Notes under the pieces: model-generated
What the model was told of the DNA's origin: nothing
Databases searched by the model: none
Seen by the model: only the letters and a program-made list of their open reading frames with translations
Shown: positions 41,893 to 53,445 of the stretch, one piece after another
Layout of the letters: every line of letters starts with the position of its first letter
Position numbering within the stretch: the stretch's first letter is position 1
Source of the DNA: Theropithecus gelada
Lineage: Eukaryota; Chordata; Mammalia; Primates; Cercopithecidae
DNA: 64,000 bases
Reading direction: 5' to 3'
Assembly (NCBI RefSeq): GCF_003255815.1
Contig: NC_037670.1
Location: forward strand, 69,151,470-69,215,469
Program-made: the position numbers and the translations under genes

Positions 41893-42770
41893 GTGAGTTT
41901 GCAAACTTGTATAGTTCCAAAAGTCTGTGAATTGTTCTGGTATCATACTACTGCTCCATTTGGATGCTTTGGCAATTACCCTGGTGTGCTGTGACTATTG
42001 CTGCTTCTGACAGGCAAGTTTACCTTCCTCAGTGCAAAGATAACCATGTCATTAGTTAGTTGAAGATTAGGAGATGACCAGCATTATTCTCTTTTACGAC
42101 TGTATCATTCTTTTTTCAACTATTTTCCTGTTGTTGGAACTGCAAATTATTGTGGGTACTGCAGTCCCTTTGAATAGCTGTGACCTCCCAGGTATGACTG
42201 GGAAAATGTAGAAAAACAGACAACAGTATGGCTCAACCAAAACTTAGAAAACTAAGATTGCGTGTGGCTGCCAGATCCTGGGAACAGGATGGCTTAAGGG
42301 CAGCCCTAAGGGATAAAGGGTAGAGGATTTTTATGTGTTACACCTTCTCTAACAACCTCTCCCTCCCATTGCAACATCTTTCATAAGGTCTCAGTTTAAT
42401 ATTCCATCATTGCTGTTACAACCAATATTACTTTATTAACAGCAAGTGTATTATCAGGAGAGATGGGAGGAACTAGTGTGTTAATGTGACTTTTGCTCTT
42501 AGTTTGGGTCTCTTTGTCATTTGGACTCTGATCTGGTGATCTGTTATCTTGTGGGCTCTTGGTGCCTTATGACATTTGGCATTTGCAAATGCACTGGAAA
42601 GGTCCCCAGATGGATTTAGATGTTCCAGATCTCATGGAACTTTGATGTCACTTACATTCATAAGTGATCTAGCAAATACCAAGATTACTTAGATGCTAAG
42701 CACTCAACTTTCCCTGTTTATGCACCAGCTTTTTGAGGGAGATGAAACACAATCACATAAAGGATGTAGC
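41893..42770. other. Unclassified, repeat-poor; intron of the candidate gene
   Basis: No Alu, L1 or exon recognised. GTATGACTGGG and CTCCCAGGTATGAC near 42190 are isolated donor-like strings without a partner. Confidence 0.45.
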
Positions 42771-43058
42771 AGATGGGCGTGGTGGCTCATGCCTGTAATC
42801 TCAGCACTTTGGGAGGCCAAGGCAGTCGGATCACTTGAGGTCAGGAGTTCAGACCAGCCTGGCCAACATGGTGAAACCCTGTCTCTACTAAAAATATAAA
42901 AATTAGCTGGGCCTGGTGGCAAGTGCCTGTAGTCCTAGCTACTCACAGGCTGAGGCACCAGGCACAAGAATCACTTGAACCTGGGAGGCAGAGGTTGCAG
43001 GGAGCTGAGATTGTGCCATTACGCTCTAGCCTGGGCGACAGAACAAGACTCTCGTTTT
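42771..43058 (+). mobile_element. Alu: Alu
   Basis: Dimer with a short internal duplication around GAGGCACCAGGCACAAG and no poly(A). Confidence 0.92.
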
Positions 43059-43079
43059 GTTGTAGGGAAAAGCATTTCC

Positions 43080-43400
43080 TAGCCAGGCGTGATGGCTCAT
43101 GCCTGTAATCCCAGCACTTTGGGAGGCCAGGGTGGGCAGATCACTTGAGTCCAGCAGCTTGAGACCAGCTTGGGCAAAATGGCGAAACCCCATGTCTCTA
43201 CTAAAAATACAAAAGAACTAGCCGGGCATGGTGGTGCACACCTTTGGTCCCAGCTACTCAGGAGGCTGAGGTGGGAAGATCACCTGAGTCTGGGAGGTCG
43301 AGGCTGCAGTGAGTTGCAGTGGCACGACTGCACTCCAGCCTGAGTGACAGAGTGAGACCCTGTCTCAAAAAATAAATAAATAAATAAATAAATAAATAAA
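43080..43400 (+). mobile_element. AluJ: Alu (AluJ-like) with (AAAT)n tail
   Basis: Dimer ending in about eight AAAT units (43367-43399), a likely polymorphic tetranucleotide. Confidence 0.94.
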
Positions 43401-43699
43401 AGTTACCAGAATCAAAGGTGAATACCCCTAACTTTTGGTTATAGATTGTTCCTTTCGTTGAAATGTTATATGCTAGGGCAAAAGATTGACTTCTGATGTG
43501 CAATGGTAGCCTTTAGAAACACTTCTATTCTACATCCATATTTAAGTATGTCATCATGTAGTATTACATTAGAATTTTTCTAATGTTTTTTGGGCCTCAA
43601 GCCTTTGAGCTATAAGTAGCAAAACTTTGAAATTTATGTGAATACTTTCACATTATAACTTATGATTTTTCCCATGGTACTGAGTATTTGTATTGTCTT
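43401..43699. other. Unclassified AT-rich sequence
   Basis: Nothing recognised. Confidence 0.5.
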
Positions 43700-43890
43700 A
43701 CCCTGTTTTTTTTTTTTAATTACCATACAGCAAAATAAACTTTTTATATTATAAATTTTAACCCATGTACTGATTTGTATAACCACCACCATAGTCAGGA
43801 TGCAGAATAGTTGCCTCACCTCAAAAACTCCCTAGTGCTATCTCTGCATGGTTAAACCTTCCCCTCATCCAAGTTACCAAAACCAACAAG
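43700..43890 (-). mobile_element. L1M: Old L1 3'UTR fragment, antisense
   Basis: TTTGTATAACCACCACCATAG, GGATGCAGAATAGTTGCC and AAAACTCCCTAGTGCTATC follow a decayed L1 3'UTR pattern. Confidence 0.6.
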
Positions 43891-44929
43891 TAAATACCAT
43901 TTTGTGTTTTTATTGTGGGAAGCAGTTACGTTGCGTCCTTGCTTTTCCTCTTTATTAGGGATTTAATTTAAGCATGATGGGCTAGAAAGGATAAAGTCAA
44001 CATAGGCTCTTCATTTTTTTTCAGAAATTCATAAACTTTTTCATGCATTTAGTGTTTAGGAATAAAAACATTTGGCTAGCAATGTCTTCCAACAGGTGGC
44101 AGTGTTGTGCTATATAATAGGACTTACTAATAAAGATTGTGGCTTTTTGTCAGCTGGACAATAATTACTGTACATTTTTATGTCAGAAAATCAAGATGGT
44201 TAATTAAGAACTGACATTTAACTATTGAAACTATTTTTTAAAGTCTATTTCAAAATTCATCTTATCCTTATAATGTTACTAGTAAAGCAGTCTATGGATA
44301 AAAGTATTCCTTAATACATTTGTATTTGTTTTCAGAGTTTGCAGAATTATAAATTAACTCTTTCCTTAAGGTTAACCTTTGTGGCAGGAATAACTCCAGT
44401 GTTGTGGATGAATCTGTGAGTCATAGAGTCTTATCAGTGCGACTTCAGATGTTTTATGTTTCAGCCTTCTCTATCACATGTAGGAATCCCTTTATAACAT
44501 CTCTGGTAGTTGGTGGCGTTGATCAGTAAATGGAGCAGACATGGAAGAAAGATACAGATTCTAATTGCCAGCTTCCTGATTGTGAAGCCTTAATGGAGAT
44601 GTTCAGTGAGAAATGATGAAGTAGAAGCTTGTGAGACATTTGTACTTAGGTGACTCAGGTTTTCAAAGCTAACCCATCCAAAAAATGGATTCTTTTTTTC
44701 TTTATACTTCCAGCAACTTAACGTCTGGCAGTATATACTTCCCTAGGGACTGGGGCTGCCATTCATCCAGATGCTCCTGAGTAATATTCAGGGTCACTTT
44801 AAGACCCCTCAGTGTTCTCTAAATTCTACCTCCTAAATATTTTCAAATATGGCCACTTCATCTCTACCTCTCTCATTGAAAAGAACAATGATTTTTCACC
44901 TAGATATACTGCTTCCTAATTGATTTGCC
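43891..44929. other. Repeat-poor unclassified sequence
   Basis: About 1 kb without recognised repeats. An ATG at 44524 opens 29 codons (MEQTWKKDTDSN...) that stop quickly and lack a downstream donor in frame. Not called as an exon. Confidence 0.45.
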
Positions 44930-45700
44930 AGGATATATTATTACCCCCATTTTTCACACAACAGCCATTTTTAAAAAATGTAAAATCTGATCTTGTCACT
45001 CCCCATGTTTTTATTCCTAAACAAGTTTGTGAGAAAGTTTGTAAGTTTCTGGAAAAAAAAAAGAAAGAAAAAGAAAAGGGACTGTGTTGATTTTATCCTT
45101 TCTAGTCCATCGTACTTAGATAAAACCCTTAATAAAGAGGAAAGGCAGGGATGCAACGTTACTGCTTCCCACAATCAAAACACAAAAATATATTGAGCAT
45201 TGAAACTCTTTTTTTCCTTTTTTTTTTTTTTTTTTTGACAGAGTTTCGCTTTGTTGCCCCGGCTGGAGTGCAGTGGTGCGATCTTGGCTCACTGCAATCT
45301 TGCCTCCTGGTTTCAAGCAATTCTCCTGCCTCAGCCTCCTGAGTAGCTGGGATTACAGGTGCCCGCCACCATGCCTGGCTAATTTTTATATTTTTAGTAG
45401 AGATGAGGTTTCACCATGTTGGCCAGGCTGGTCTTGAACTCCTGACCTCAAGTGACCTGCCCACCTTGGCCTCCCAAAGTGCTGGGATTACAGGTGCGAG
45501 CCACCACGCCCGGCCTTTTACTTTTTATTGTACTTAGAATAAACCCCAAATATTTAACTTGACCCACAACATTCCTCCCTCCTCCCTGTTCTGTGATCTG
45601 GCCTCTCTTCTTTCATAGCCTCATTTCATGCTAGTTTCCCCTTGTTTACTGTGCTCCAGCTTCTCTGGTGTTCTCTTTGCTCCTTGATTGGAGGAGGTGG
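44930..45700 (+). mobile_element. L2: L2 3' fragment, split by an Alu
   Basis: AATCTGATCTTGTCACTCCC before, and TTGTACTTAGAATAAACCCC, ACTTGACCCACAACATTCC and CTGTGCTCCAGCTTCTCTGG after the Alu, in L2 order. About 180 bp of other sequence (45031-45210) precedes the Alu. Confidence 0.65.
45211..45516 (-). mobile_element. Alu: Alu, antisense
   Basis: Complete reversed dimer with an 18-T lead. Confidence 0.95.
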
Positions 45701-46078
45701 GGAGAATAGATGCAAAGAAACCTGTTTGTAAGCAAACATACATTTCAGGTAATGAAAAAAATGCTTAATAGTATATTGAAATTTGTGGGTCAGGGGACAT
45801 TTTCATAGTATTCAGGAAGCCATCCATCCCTTTGTCACTTTTCAACTCCTCAGATTGAATCTAGGGATAAATGCACATCTGAGTACAGATGCTGTGTGTG
45901 GGGAAAGTTATGTTCTAATAGAAAAGGAAATTTAGAACTCGACAGTGATTACCTGTAATACTGTTAGCTGTGGATAATCCTTTATATTTGGTAGCTCTCG
46001 CTTAGTTTGACTTTATTTTTGTAATTTCATTCTTCTAGCATTTCATTATTTATTAACTTTGTTTTTTCTGTGTGACAG
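45701..46078. other. Unclassified sequence upstream of candidate exon
   Basis: No repeat recognised. Ends in the pyrimidine tract of the candidate acceptor. Confidence 0.45.
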
Positions 46079-46149
46079 CCTTGCCTCACCAGCCAGTTGG
46101 ACTATACAGCCATATGGGGCTTAGATGCTATTAGTGGCATCCCTAATAA
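46079..46149 (+). CDS. Candidate internal coding exon, gene unidentified
   Basis: A good acceptor (GTTTTTTCTGTGTGACAG|C at 46078/46079) opens a frame reading PCLTSQLDYTAIWGLDAISG and on to IPNK. The donor TAA|gtgata at 46149/46150 is weak at position +5. 71 nt. The start phase (0) is exactly what the MTDSKME exon at 41849 requires. The stop TGA falls just after the donor. It is not in a recognised repeat. Could instead be chance, or a terminal exon with a very short tail. Confidence 0.35.
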
Positions 46150-46233
46150 GTGATAATTGTGCAGTCTGTGCTTGAGTTTCTTGTTTCGCAAAGCAGTTCG
46201 TTCCTGCTGGAGATAGTTTTATTTATTAAGAAG

Positions 46234-46539
46234 CTCTTCTTGGCCAGGTGCGGTGTCTCACGCCTGTAATCCCAGCACTTTGGGAGGCTGAGCTGGGCAG
46301 ATCACTTGAGGTTAGGAGTTCGAGACCAGCCTGGCCAGCATGGTGAAACTTCATCTCTACTGAAAATACAAAAATTAGCTGGGTGTGGTGGCGCATGTAA
46401 TCCCAGCTACTTGCGAGGCTGAGGCAGGAGAATTGCTTGAACCTGGGAGGTGGAGCTTGCAGTGAGCTGAGATCGCGCCACTGCACTCCAGCCTGGGCGA
46501 AGAGTAAGACTCCATCTCAAAAAAAAAAAAAAAAAAAAA
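46234..46539 (+). mobile_element. Alu: Alu
   Basis: Complete dimer, 20-A tail, 85 bp downstream of the candidate exon. Confidence 0.95.
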
Positions 46540-46990
46540 GTAGATTCCTGGTAGATTGAATCTGTACTTCTAATCTTGCTCCCTGTTGAAACTCCATTAA
46601 AACTGCAGTAAAAACCCAATGGACATGGAAAACAGACAACATCAACACAGTGTAGATTTCTGAAAAGCCTAAGAATGAGTTGAAATTAACTGACACCCAA
46701 GACTTATGAATCCTGAGTTGCCAGAGGGAAAAACTATGAACCAACCAGATTTATCCTCTAAATCCTCATAAAGCTCAAGAAGTAACAAAGCCAGGTGTCT
46801 CTGAAAATTGGGGTGCAAAAGACAAGAAATAAGAAAGATTGTATAAATGTTGCTAAGAAACAACTCTCCCAATGCATGCTATTCACCTTGGGACAATTCT
46901 GGAGGTTCAGAGCAGATGATCTCTGGATAAAGTTGTGTTTCCATATGGGAAGTCACTCCCAGAATTTCTCAGGAAATTTGTATGTTATTT
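46540..46990. other. Unclassified, possibly an ancient L1/HAL1-like remnant
   Basis: AAACTGCAGTAAAAACCC, GACAACATCAACACAGTG and GATGATCTCTGGATAAAG are reminiscent of old LINE-derived sequence. It continues past the next Alu to 47754. No firm assignment. Confidence 0.3.
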
Positions 46991-47303
46991 TATTTTATTT
47001 TATTTATTTATTTATTTTTTTGAGACGGAGTCTTGCTCTGTCGCCCGGGCTGGAGTGCAGTGGCCGGATCTCAGCTCACTGCAAGCTCCGCCTCCCGGGT
47101 TTACGCCATTCTCCTGTCTCAGCCTCCCAAGTAGCTGGGACTACAGGCGCCCGCCACTTCGCCCGGCTAGTTTTTTTGTATTTTTTGTAGAGATGGGGTT
47201 TCACCGGGTTAGCCAGGATGGTCTCGATATCCTGACCTCGTGATCCGCCCGTCTCGGCCTCCCAAAGTGCTGGGATTACAGGCTTGAGCCACCGCGCCTG
47301 GCC
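46991..47303 (-). mobile_element. AluY: AluY of Old World monkey type, antisense
   Basis: Reversed copy with GTGGCCGGATC, GGGTTTACGCC and CACTTCGCCCGGCTAG. Led by TTTTA/TTTA units. The target duplication TTGTATGTTATTTTA lies at about 46978 and 47304. Confidence 0.95.
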
Positions 47304-47754
47304 TTGTATGTTATTTTAAATCCCAAACCCTGAGGAAAGTTACTGGTAATTCCAAGTTGGGAAAACAGAATAATTTTCATGAGAATTAAAGATCAGTAGT
47401 CAATACTATTAGATATGATTGGTTCTTAGAGCTCCACTGATGTCAAGTGGAAAGCAAGAGCAGGACATGCCGACACCGACTAAAGCCTTAAGGTGTACAT
47501 CTCTGGGAGCTGAGACAAGAGCATCTAGGAGATAAGCTTGTGATCTAAACAACCAGTCTCATAGCTGTTACCATCTTATAAATAAATGTGTTTTTATACT
47601 CATCTGCTGCTAACAGTTATTCTTACAAATAAATAATAATACATTTGTATCCATAGTCCACTTCATATAAAGCCTATTAGTGGTGTTTCAAGAAATAAAA
47701 AATCTGAAAGCAAAATAAGTCCTAAAGTTGGCAATACAATATATTATTCTGTAT
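47304..47754. other. Unclassified AT-rich sequence
   Basis: Continuation of the segment before the AluY. No exon recognised. Confidence 0.4.
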
Positions 47755-47759
47755 GGTAG

Positions 47760-50070
47760 TATATTGGTCTGTTTTCACACTGCTGATAAAGACATACCTG
47801 GGACTGGGCACTTTACAAAAGAAAGAGGTTTAACTGGACTTACTGTTTCGTGTGGCTGTGGAAGCCTCATAGTCATGGTGGAAGGCAAGGAGGAGCAAGT
47901 CCTGTCTTATATGGATGGTGGCAGGCAAAGAGAGAATGAGAAAGATGCAAAGTGGAAACCCTTGATAAAACCATCAGATCTTGTGAGACTTGTTCACTAC
48001 CACAAGAAAAGTGTGGGGGAAACCGCCCCATGATTCAGTTATCTCCCACTGGGTCCCTCCCACAACGCGTGAGAATCATAGGAGTACAATTCAAGATGAG
48101 ATTTGAGTAGGGACACAGAGCCAAACCATATTTTTCCTCCCCTGGCCCCTGCAAAATCTCATATCCTCACATTTCAAAACCAATCATGCCTTCCCAACAG
48201 TCCTCCAAAATCTTAACTCATTTCAGCATTAACCCGGAAGTCCACTGTCCAAAGTTTTGTCTGAGACAAGGCAAGTCCCTTCTGCCTATAAGCCTGTAAA
48301 AATCAAACGCAACCTAATTACTTTCTAGATATAATGGGGTTACAGGTATTGGGTAAATACAGTTCCTAATGGGAGAAATTGGCCAAAACAAAGGGGTTTC
48401 AGGGCCTATGCAAGTCTGAAATCCAGCGGGGCAGTCAAATTTTAAAGCTCCAAAATGATCTCCTTTGACTCCAGGTCTCACATCTGGGTCATGCTGATGG
48501 AGCTGCCTATGGTCTTGGGCAGCTCTACCCCTGTGGCTTTGCAGGGCACAGCCTCCCTCCAGGCTGCTTTCACAGGCTGGGGTTGAGTGTCTGTGACTTT
48601 TCCAGGTGCATGGTGCAAGCTGTCAGTGGATCTGCCATTCTGGGGCCTGGAGGATGGTGGCCCTCTTCTCACAGCTTCACTAGGCAGTGTCCCAGTAGGG
48701 GCTCGGTGTGGGGGGGTCCAACCCCACATTTCCCTTCTGACTGCTCTAGCAGAGGTTCTCCATGAGGGCCCTGCCCCTGCAGCAAACTTTTGCCTGGGCA
48801 TCCAGGCATTTCCATACATCTTCTGAAATCTAGGCGGAGGTTACCATACCTCAGTTCTTAGCTTCTGTGTGCCTGTAGACTCACCACCATGTGGAAGCTG
48901 CCAAGGTTGGGGCTTCCATTCTCTGAAGCCACAGCCCAAGCTCTACATTGGCCCCTTTCAGCCACAGCTGGAGTGGTGGGGACACAGGTCACCAAGTTCC
49001 TAGGCTGCATACAGCATGGGGACCTTGGGCCTGGACCACAAAACCATTTTTTCCTCCTGGGCCTCTGGTCCTGTGATGGGAGGGGCTGCCATGAAAGTCT
49101 CTGACATGGCCTGGATACATTTTCCCCGTGGTCTTGGTGATTAACATTGGGCTCCTTGCTACTGTTGCAAATTTCTGCAACCGGCTTGAATTTCTCCTCA
49201 TAAAATGGGCTTTTCTTTCCTATCACATTGTCAGGCTGCAAATTTTCTGAACTTTTATGCCCTGTTTCCCTTTTAAAATGGAATGCTTTTAACAGCACCC
49301 AAGTTACCTTTTGAATGCTTTGCTGCTTAGAAATTCTTCAGCCAGATACCCTAAAAATCATTTCTCTCAAGTTCCAAGTTCCACAGATCTCTAGGATGGG
49401 GCAAAATGCTGCCAGTCTCTTGCTAAAACATAACAAGAGTCACCTTTGCTCCAGTTCTCAACAAGTTCCTCATCTCCATCTGAGACCTGCAGCTTGGAAC
49501 CTTGCTGTTCATATCACTATTAGCATTTTTGTCAAATCTGTTCAACAAGTCTCTAGGAAGTTCCAAACCTTCCCACATTTTCCTGTCTTCTTTTGAGCCC
49601 TCCAAACTGTTCCAACCTCTGCTTGTTACCCACTTCCAAAGTCACTTCCACATTTTTGGGTATCTTTTCAACACCCCACCCCTGGTACCAATTTACTTTA
49701 TTAGTCCATTTTCATGTGTTGATAAAGATATACCCGAGACTGGGCAATTTACAGAAGAAAGAGGTTTAATTGGACTTACAGTTCCATGTGGCTGGGGAAG
49801 CCTCACAATCATGGTGGAAGGCAAGGAGGAGCAAGTCCCATCTTACACGAATGGCAGCAGGCAAAGAGAGAATGAGGAGGATGCAAAAGTGGAAACCCCT
49901 GATAAAACCATCAGATCTCATGAGACTATTCGCTACCATGGGAACAGTATGGGGAAAACTGCCCCCATGATTCAATTATCTCCCACTGGGTCCCTCCCAC
50001 AACACGTGGGAATTATGGGAGTACAATTCAGGATGAGATTTGGGTGGGGACACAGAGCCAAATCGTATCA
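47760..50070 (-). mobile_element. THE1: Complete THE1-type MaLR element, antisense
   Basis: Two LTRs (47760-48132, the 3' LTR; about 49697-50070, the 5' LTR) surround a 1.56-kb internal region. A perfect 5-bp target duplication GGTAG lies at 47755-47759 and 50071-50075. Next to the 5' LTR, CCCTGGTACCA at 49680-49690 is the complement of a tRNA-Leu-type primer-binding site. The internal region has no intact gene, as is normal for MaLRs, which depended on a helper. The LTRs differ by about one base in seven or eight by eye, so the insertion is old. Confidence 0.93.
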
Positions 50071-50078
50071 GGTAGTAG

Positions 50079-50345
50079 TATTCTTGCTATGTTGTGTATT
50101 TAAATGCTACCCAATAATGTTTGTTGGTGTTTTTGAGTTTAAATATTCACTATAGACTGTCATCCTTTGTAAATACTTTAGGAGAGGAATTGCAAGAGAA
50201 ATAGATATGAGTGTTTTTGTGGGATACTTCAACATGAAATGAGAACTTGATCTAAAATTAGTGAAAGCAATATTCAAAGGCAAAACAGAAATGAGAGGAG
50301 GCAGACAAAATAGTTAATCATTAAGAAGGTAAACAAGCTTATATG
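50079..50345. other. Unclassified AT-rich sequence
   Basis: Nothing recognised. Confidence 0.5.
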
Positions 50346-50360
50346 AAGCAACATACTCTT

Positions 50361-50563
50361 TATTTATTTATTTATTTTTTGAGATGGAGTCTTGCTCTGT
50401 CGCCCAGGCTGGAGTGCAGTGGCATGATCTCCGCTCACTGCAAGCTCCGCCTCCCAGGTTCACGCCATTCTCCTGCCTCAGCCTCCGGAGTAGCTGGGAC
50501 TACAGGCACCTGCCACCACACCCGGCTAATTTTTTGTATTTTTAGTAGAGATGGGGTTTCACC
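50361..50563 (-). mobile_element. AluY: Alu, 5' truncated, antisense
   Basis: Runs from a TTTA-rich tail to GATGGGGTTTCACC inside the left monomer, then stops. A perfect 15-bp target duplication AAGCAACATACTCTT lies at 50346-50360 and 50564-50578, so truncation occurred at insertion. Confidence 0.95.
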
Positions 50564-50578
50564 AAGCAACATACTCTT

Positions 50579-50817
50579 AACATTCAATTTAAAGATGCGT
50601 TTTGATGCACTCAGATTAATTTGATCAATGTCAATGTTAAATAGATGAATTTTTTCCTGTATCAGGCATATTATGAAAGAAAGATCAAGACTATTGGAAA
50701 AGGCAAATAATACTTGGTGTGTTTCAAGCTTTCATATTAAGAATAACTTCTAAATATAGTATTATCTTTCAGTTTTTAGAATGATTTTTATTTGGCATTT
50801 ATTTTTGTATTAAAGGT
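50579..50817. other. Unclassified AT-rich sequence
   Basis: Nothing recognised. Confidence 0.5.
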
Positions 50818-51111
50818 TTCTTTTTTTTTTTTTTTTTGAGACAAGAGGCTTGCTCTGTTGCCCAGGCTGGAGTGCAGTGGTGCAATCTTGGCTCACTACA
50901 ACTGCTACCTCCCAGGTTCAAGTGATTCTTGTGCCTCAGCCACCTGAGTAGCTGGGATTATAGGTGTGCACCACCATGTCCAGCTAAATTTTTTGTAGTT
51001 TTAGTAGAGACGTGATTTCACAATGTTGGCCAGGCTGGTCTCGAACTCCTGGCTTCAAGTGATCCATCCGCATTGGTCTCCCAAAGTGCTGTGAGCCACT
51101 GCGCCCAGCCT
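50818..51111 (-). mobile_element. Alu: Alu, antisense
   Basis: Reversed dimer missing about 15 bp near its head (AAAGTGCTGTGAGCC). Confidence 0.93.
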
Positions 51112-51194
51112 ATTGTTTCTTTTTAAATTTCTTGTGGTATCCCGTGTCTGTGTCAGATACAAATCATTTTTATACATTTTCTCAATATATAATT

Positions 51195-51494
51195 TTTTGT
51201 TTGTTTGTTTGAGATGGAGTTTTGCTCTTGTAGCCCAGGTTGGAGTGCAATGGCACTGTCTTAGCTCACTGCAACCTCCACTTCCTGGGTTCAAGCGATT
51301 CTTCTGCCTCAGCCTCCCAAGTAGCTGGGATTACAGGCTTGCACCACCATGCCTGGCTAATTTTTGTATTTTTTGGTAGAGATGGGGTTTCACCATGTTG
51401 GCCAGGCTAGCCTCGAACTTCTGACCTTAGGCAGTCCACCCTTCTCGGCCTCCCAAAGTGCTGGGATTACAGGCGTGAGCCACCATGCCCGGCT
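51195..51494 (-). mobile_element. Alu: Alu, antisense
   Basis: Reversed dimer with (TTTG)n lead; TCAATATATAAT flanks both ends. Confidence 0.95.
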
Positions 51495-51628
51495 TCAATA
51501 TATAATCTTTATAGGGTATTGGTTCATACTAGTAATAAGCCATAGGTTTGTTATTATATCTTTATTTTTTAAGCAGAAAATCTTTCAAAGTTTTAGTATA
51601 ACTCTATTACAGAAAGATGATTCACTAT

Positions 51629-51800
51629 TTATTTTTATTTTTTATTTTTTTAGAGGCATGGTTTTGCTCTATCACCCAGGCTAGAGTGCAGTGAGTGGCG
51701 TGATCCTACCTCGTTGCAACCTAGAAGTCCCGGACTCAAGTGATCCTCCCTCCTGAGTAGCTGGGACTATTGGTGCATACCACCATGCCTGGCTAATTTT
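51629..51800 (-). mobile_element. Alu: Partial Alu, antisense
   Basis: Reversed right-monomer part of an old Alu, interrupted before its left monomer. Confidence 0.8.
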
Positions 51801-51839
51801 TTTTCCTGCCATGTGTGTTTTAATATATATATTTTTAAA

Positions 51840-52101
51840 CAGAGTACAGTGGTGTGATCTCGGCTCACTGCAACCTTTGTCTCTCTGGTTCAAGGAATTC
51901 TCCTGCCTCAGCCTCCTGAGTAGCTGGGATTATAGGTGTGTATAGGTATAGCCACCATGCCTGGCTAATTTTTGTATTTTTAGTAGAGACAGGCTTTCAC
52001 CATGTTGGTCAGGCTAGGCTCGAACTCCTGACCTCAAATGGTCTGCCCACCTTGGCCTCCCAAAGTGCTGAAATTATAGGCCAGAACCAGTGCACCCAGC
52101 C
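51840..52101 (-). mobile_element. Alu: Alu, antisense, tail missing
   Basis: Begins inside the right monomer (AGAGTACAGTGGTGTGATC), with no T tract, and runs to the reversed head. Confidence 0.88.
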
Positions 52102-52365
52102 CCAGACTCCCAGTCTTAATCATAAGCAAGTACCCGAGGATTACCAGTTATTTGAGGAAAGCATCCAACATCGAAGGTGGATGGTGAGAATTAAGCAAAA
52201 CAGAAAAGCAACTTGGAAGAAATACAGACTTTGCAGGGAAAAAAAACAATTACCAACAACCTCTACCCCAATTACGGAAATATTCAGAGAGATGAGATGA
52301 AGATTAAGAAAAACAGGATGCTGTATAAAAGACTAGCCGTAAAACTTACCAGCGACTTGGGCAGG
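52102..52365. other. Unclassified segment with protein-like open stretch
   Basis: The plus frame from about 52107 to 52300 reads TPSLNHKQVPEDYQLFEESI and on through a lysine/arginine-rich stretch before stopping. There is no start codon or acceptor of its own; the frame opens in the preceding Alu. Probably an unrecognised repeat or pseudogene piece. Confidence 0.3.
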
Positions 52366-52992
52366 GAGAAGGGAAGGTAGGTAGGGAGAGGTCGTTCAAA
52401 TGAGTACAAAGTTACAATTAGGAGGAATAAGTTCTGGTATTCTATTCCACAGAAGGGTGATTATGGTTAATAGTAAGGTATTGTAGCAAAATAGCTAGAA
52501 GAGAGGCTTTTGAGCATTCTTACCAGAAGGAAATGATAAGTGCGTGAGATGATGGACATGCTAAATACTCTGATTTGATCATTATGTAATATGTATATGT
52601 ATTGAGGCTGGGCATGGTGGCTCATGGCTGTAACCCCAGCACTTTGGGAGGCCAAGGTGGGCAGATTACTTGAGGTCAGGAGTTCGAGACTAGCCTGGGC
52701 AACTTGGCAAAACCTCGTTTCTACTAAAAATACAAAAATTAGCCAGGTATGGTGGTACATCCTGTAATCCTAGCTACTTGGGAGGTTGAGGCAGGAGAAT
52801 TGATTGAGCCAGGAGGCAAAGTTTGCAGTGAGCTGAGATCATGCCACTGCACTCCAGCTTGGGTGACAGAACGAGACTCTGTCTCAAATAACAAAAGAAA
52901 ACAAAACAAAAAAACCATATATATGTATTTACACCTCAAATTTTACCCCTCAAATATATGTAATGACAATGTGTCAATTAAAAAAAAAAGTC
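52366..52992 (+). mobile_element. L1: L1 (L1PB/L1MA-like) 3' end, sense
   Basis: GGCAGGGAGAAGGGAAGG, TTACAATTAGGAGGAATAAG, AAAATAGCTAGAAGAGAGGC, ATTTGATCATTATGTAATATG and a terminal TGTGTCAATTAAAAAAAAAA. 5'-truncated and split by a sense Alu. Confidence 0.88.
52606..52918 (+). mobile_element. Alu: Alu, sense, in L1 3'UTR
   Basis: Complete dimer; TATGTATTG/TATGTATTT-like flanks. Confidence 0.94.
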
Positions 52993-53229
52993 CGGCTAGA
53001 AAATGAAAAAAGTTTAAAACATGATAGTGGAAATGAAAATCTTTGGAAGGTTATAAGATAATGTTCAGGAAATCCCCTAGAAAGTAGGCAAAAAGACAGA
53101 GGACACTTAGCTGACTATTCCTGAGGTTCAGTATTTATGCAGTTGAGTTGCAGATAAAATAGGAGGAAATGAAAAGATGAAAATAATTCAAGAAAATGGC
53201 CAACAGTGGAAGATTGAAGTTTGCAGATT
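52993..53229. other. Unclassified A-rich sequence
   Basis: May be further decayed L1 coding sequence. Nothing firm. Confidence 0.4.
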
Positions 53230-53445
53230 GGATGTGCCTGCCGTGTGTTCAGCCTAATAAATATACCCATGCTGGGGGCCATCATTAGGAAATTTCAGGA
53301 CACTGTGTGGTAAAGAGATGATTCTGGAGTGAAAAAAACCCAGATCACATATACAGGATCAGGAATCAGAATGGCTTTGGATTTCTCTGTAGCAACCTGG
53401 AAGTGTGAAAGCAGTGGAGCAATGCCATCTTCAAAATTCTGGAGG
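53230..53445 (+). mobile_element. L1: L1 ORF1-region fragment, sense
   Basis: GAATCAGAATGGCTTTGG, AGCAGTGGAGCAATGCCATC and TTCAAAATTCTGGAGGAAAC match the distal ORF1 region of old L1s. Cut by an Alu. Confidence 0.55.

Noticed and set aside
44524..44610. Short frame MEQTWKKDTDSNCQLPD... as a coding exon
   Set aside because: Stops after 29 codons, with no convincing in-frame donor; the preceding 'gatcag' is a poor acceptor.
48478..49298. Open frames in the THE1 internal region as retroviral genes
   Set aside because: MaLR internal regions are non-coding or degenerate, and these frames show no gag, pro, pol or env motif.
49673..49690. tRNA-Leu gene fragment
   Set aside because: The match is only the roughly 18-bp primer-binding site of a MaLR element; no cloverleaf follows.
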